64,000 nucleotides of DNA from Eulemur rufifrons. Its lineage: Eukaryota; Chordata; Mammalia; Primates; Lemuridae. Numbering within the stretch: the stretch's first letter is position 1; the number at the start of each line of letters is the position of its first letter. Made by a program: the position numbers and the translations under genes. Under the pieces are notes generated by a model. The model had not been told where the DNA came from. It searched no databases and was given only the letters and a program-made list of their open reading frames with translations. This document shows positions 63,042-64,000 of the stretch, piece after piece. The stretch spans positions 6,132,501 through 6,196,500 of the forward strand of contig NC_091002.1 in assembly GCF_041146395.1 (NCBI RefSeq). The letters run 5' to 3'.

Positions 63042-64000
63042 CTGGAAGACAAGAGTTTAAGGTCCCTCCTGGAAGAGGCCAGGTTTTCAGTGTGTGCTTC
63101 CCCCACCCCAGACACCAGCTGTGTGGGCTCCTTTGAAACCCCCAGCACTGGAACAGGACAGTGTGGGGATGCTCTCCCAAGTCCCCTTAGTCTGGGCAAT
63201 GGGACCCCAAGCCTCCAGCTCTGGCCTCCTGCCCCTTAGCCCCTGGCACCTGAAGCCACCTCAGTAGGAGCTGCTCCTGTCTACGGAGAGGGAGGTACTT
63301 AGGGACCTCCTAAACCAACCATCTTTGAGGAAAGAAGAAAATTACCACAAAAGCCTATTATAAAAAGAAGACATGCTCATTCTAAGAAAGTTAGAAAATA
63401 CAGCTATGAAACAGGAAGAAAGAAGCCTTATCCAGAAATGGTCACTGTGGCACGGCCTTTACCAGGCCCTGGCCAGGGATGCTGATGATCCACCCTCATC
63501 TCTGCAAGGCCACACTGTTCCTGCACACACGCCGGGGAGGGGGCCACTCCCTGCTCTCCATCCTCCTTCCCGTCCACAGGCAGGACTGGGGTCTTCAGGG
63601 TACTGAGATCTTGGACAGGCTCCAGACCCAGCACCCCCAGGCCTGACCCTCATCTGCCACCCCTACACAGCCACCTGCAAGACAGGCACTGCCACCCTCA
63701 CTTGACAGGAGAAACCAAGGCACAGTGCTGTGGAGACTCCCCAGGCAACCCCTCCAGTAAGTGTGGGGCAGGTGGTTGTTCCAAACCTGAGTCCGATGCC
63801 CATGTTAGGGCCCTGTGGCCCTCACTGCCTCTCATATACACACACATACATACCTGCACACACGGTACATACATACATACACACACACACACATATACTC
63901 TCAGAACACATTTTAGTGGCTAGCAATCGCAACCAGAGAGAGCAAACGCTGGCTCCATCGGGTGCTGGGGGCAGACGCTGGCAGTGCCACGGCCACGTTG
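63042..64000 (-). other. NELFA: NELFA intron (continues beyond window)
   Basis: No NELFA exon was recognised here. An inverted MIR-like stretch lies at about 63665-63802 and a CA/ATAC microsatellite at 63836-63899. Confidence 0.75.
63836..63899. repeat. (CA)n/(ATAC)n microsatellite
   Basis: Mixed CACA and CATA repeats interrupted by CTGC and GGT. Confidence 0.9.

Noticed and set aside
63900..64000. A possible further NELFA exon at the window edge
   Set aside because: Neither open minus-strand frame read gave sequence resembling NELFA, and no acceptor/donor pair was convincing.

Overview
This is mammalian nuclear DNA: a long plus-strand gene with many short exons in large introns, dense Alu, L1 and MIR repeats, and GT-AG splicing. 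Most dimeric Alus carry a duplicated A-rich linker between the two arms, and many read CCTAGCACTCTGGG near the start. I associate this form with strepsirrhine primates. With no galago-type monomer SINEs seen, a lemur-like genome is the best guess (inference).

The main gene is NSD2 (WHSC1/MMSET), the H3K36 dimethyltransferase. Nineteen coding exons were placed from 5739 to the stop at 56829. All junctions keep phase and the reading frame is intact. They encode 1112 residues. Counting back from a human protein of 1365 aa (recalled), the first is residue 254, inside the first PWWP domain. The numbering then puts known human landmarks in place: F266 of the PWWP1 cage, M782 (the RE-IIBP start), and E1099 and T1150 of the SET domain. 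The first 253 codons lie upstream of the window. The order is PWWP1 (end), HMG box, PHD1, PHD2, PHD3, PWWP2, AWS, SET, post-SET, then the C-terminal PHD/C5HCH. The 3' UTR runs to about 60.19 kb.

About 0.5 kb further on, in convergent orientation, are the last four coding exons of NELFA (WHSC2), a subunit of the negative elongation factor. Its stop is at 61283-61285 and its poly(A) signal near 60721. The NSD2-NELFA tail-to-tail pair is the known arrangement of the Wolf-Hirschhorn region at human 4p16.3.

Layout: 1-5738, upstream NSD2 intron; 5739-23313, exons for PWWP1 end, HMG box and linker; 23314-34225, a 10.9-kb intron with an internal poly(A) signal that may end a short MMSET-I-like transcript; 34226-38510, the PHD cluster and PWWP2; 40026-44736, linker, AWS and first SET exons, with a 1.4-kb minisatellite 14 bases past one splice donor; 44737-53239, an 8.5-kb intron inside SET filled by an old L1; 53240-56829, SET end and C-terminal PHD; 56830-60190, NSD2 3' UTR; 60700-63041, NELFA 3' end; 63042-64000, NELFA intron.

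No novel gene system was found. The points most worth a second look are in RNA processing: a GC-AG intron, the minisatellite whose every unit carries splice-site-like motifs, a microsatellite serving as a polypyrimidine tract, possible alternative terminal exons, and an upstream in-frame ATG before the RE-IIBP start.
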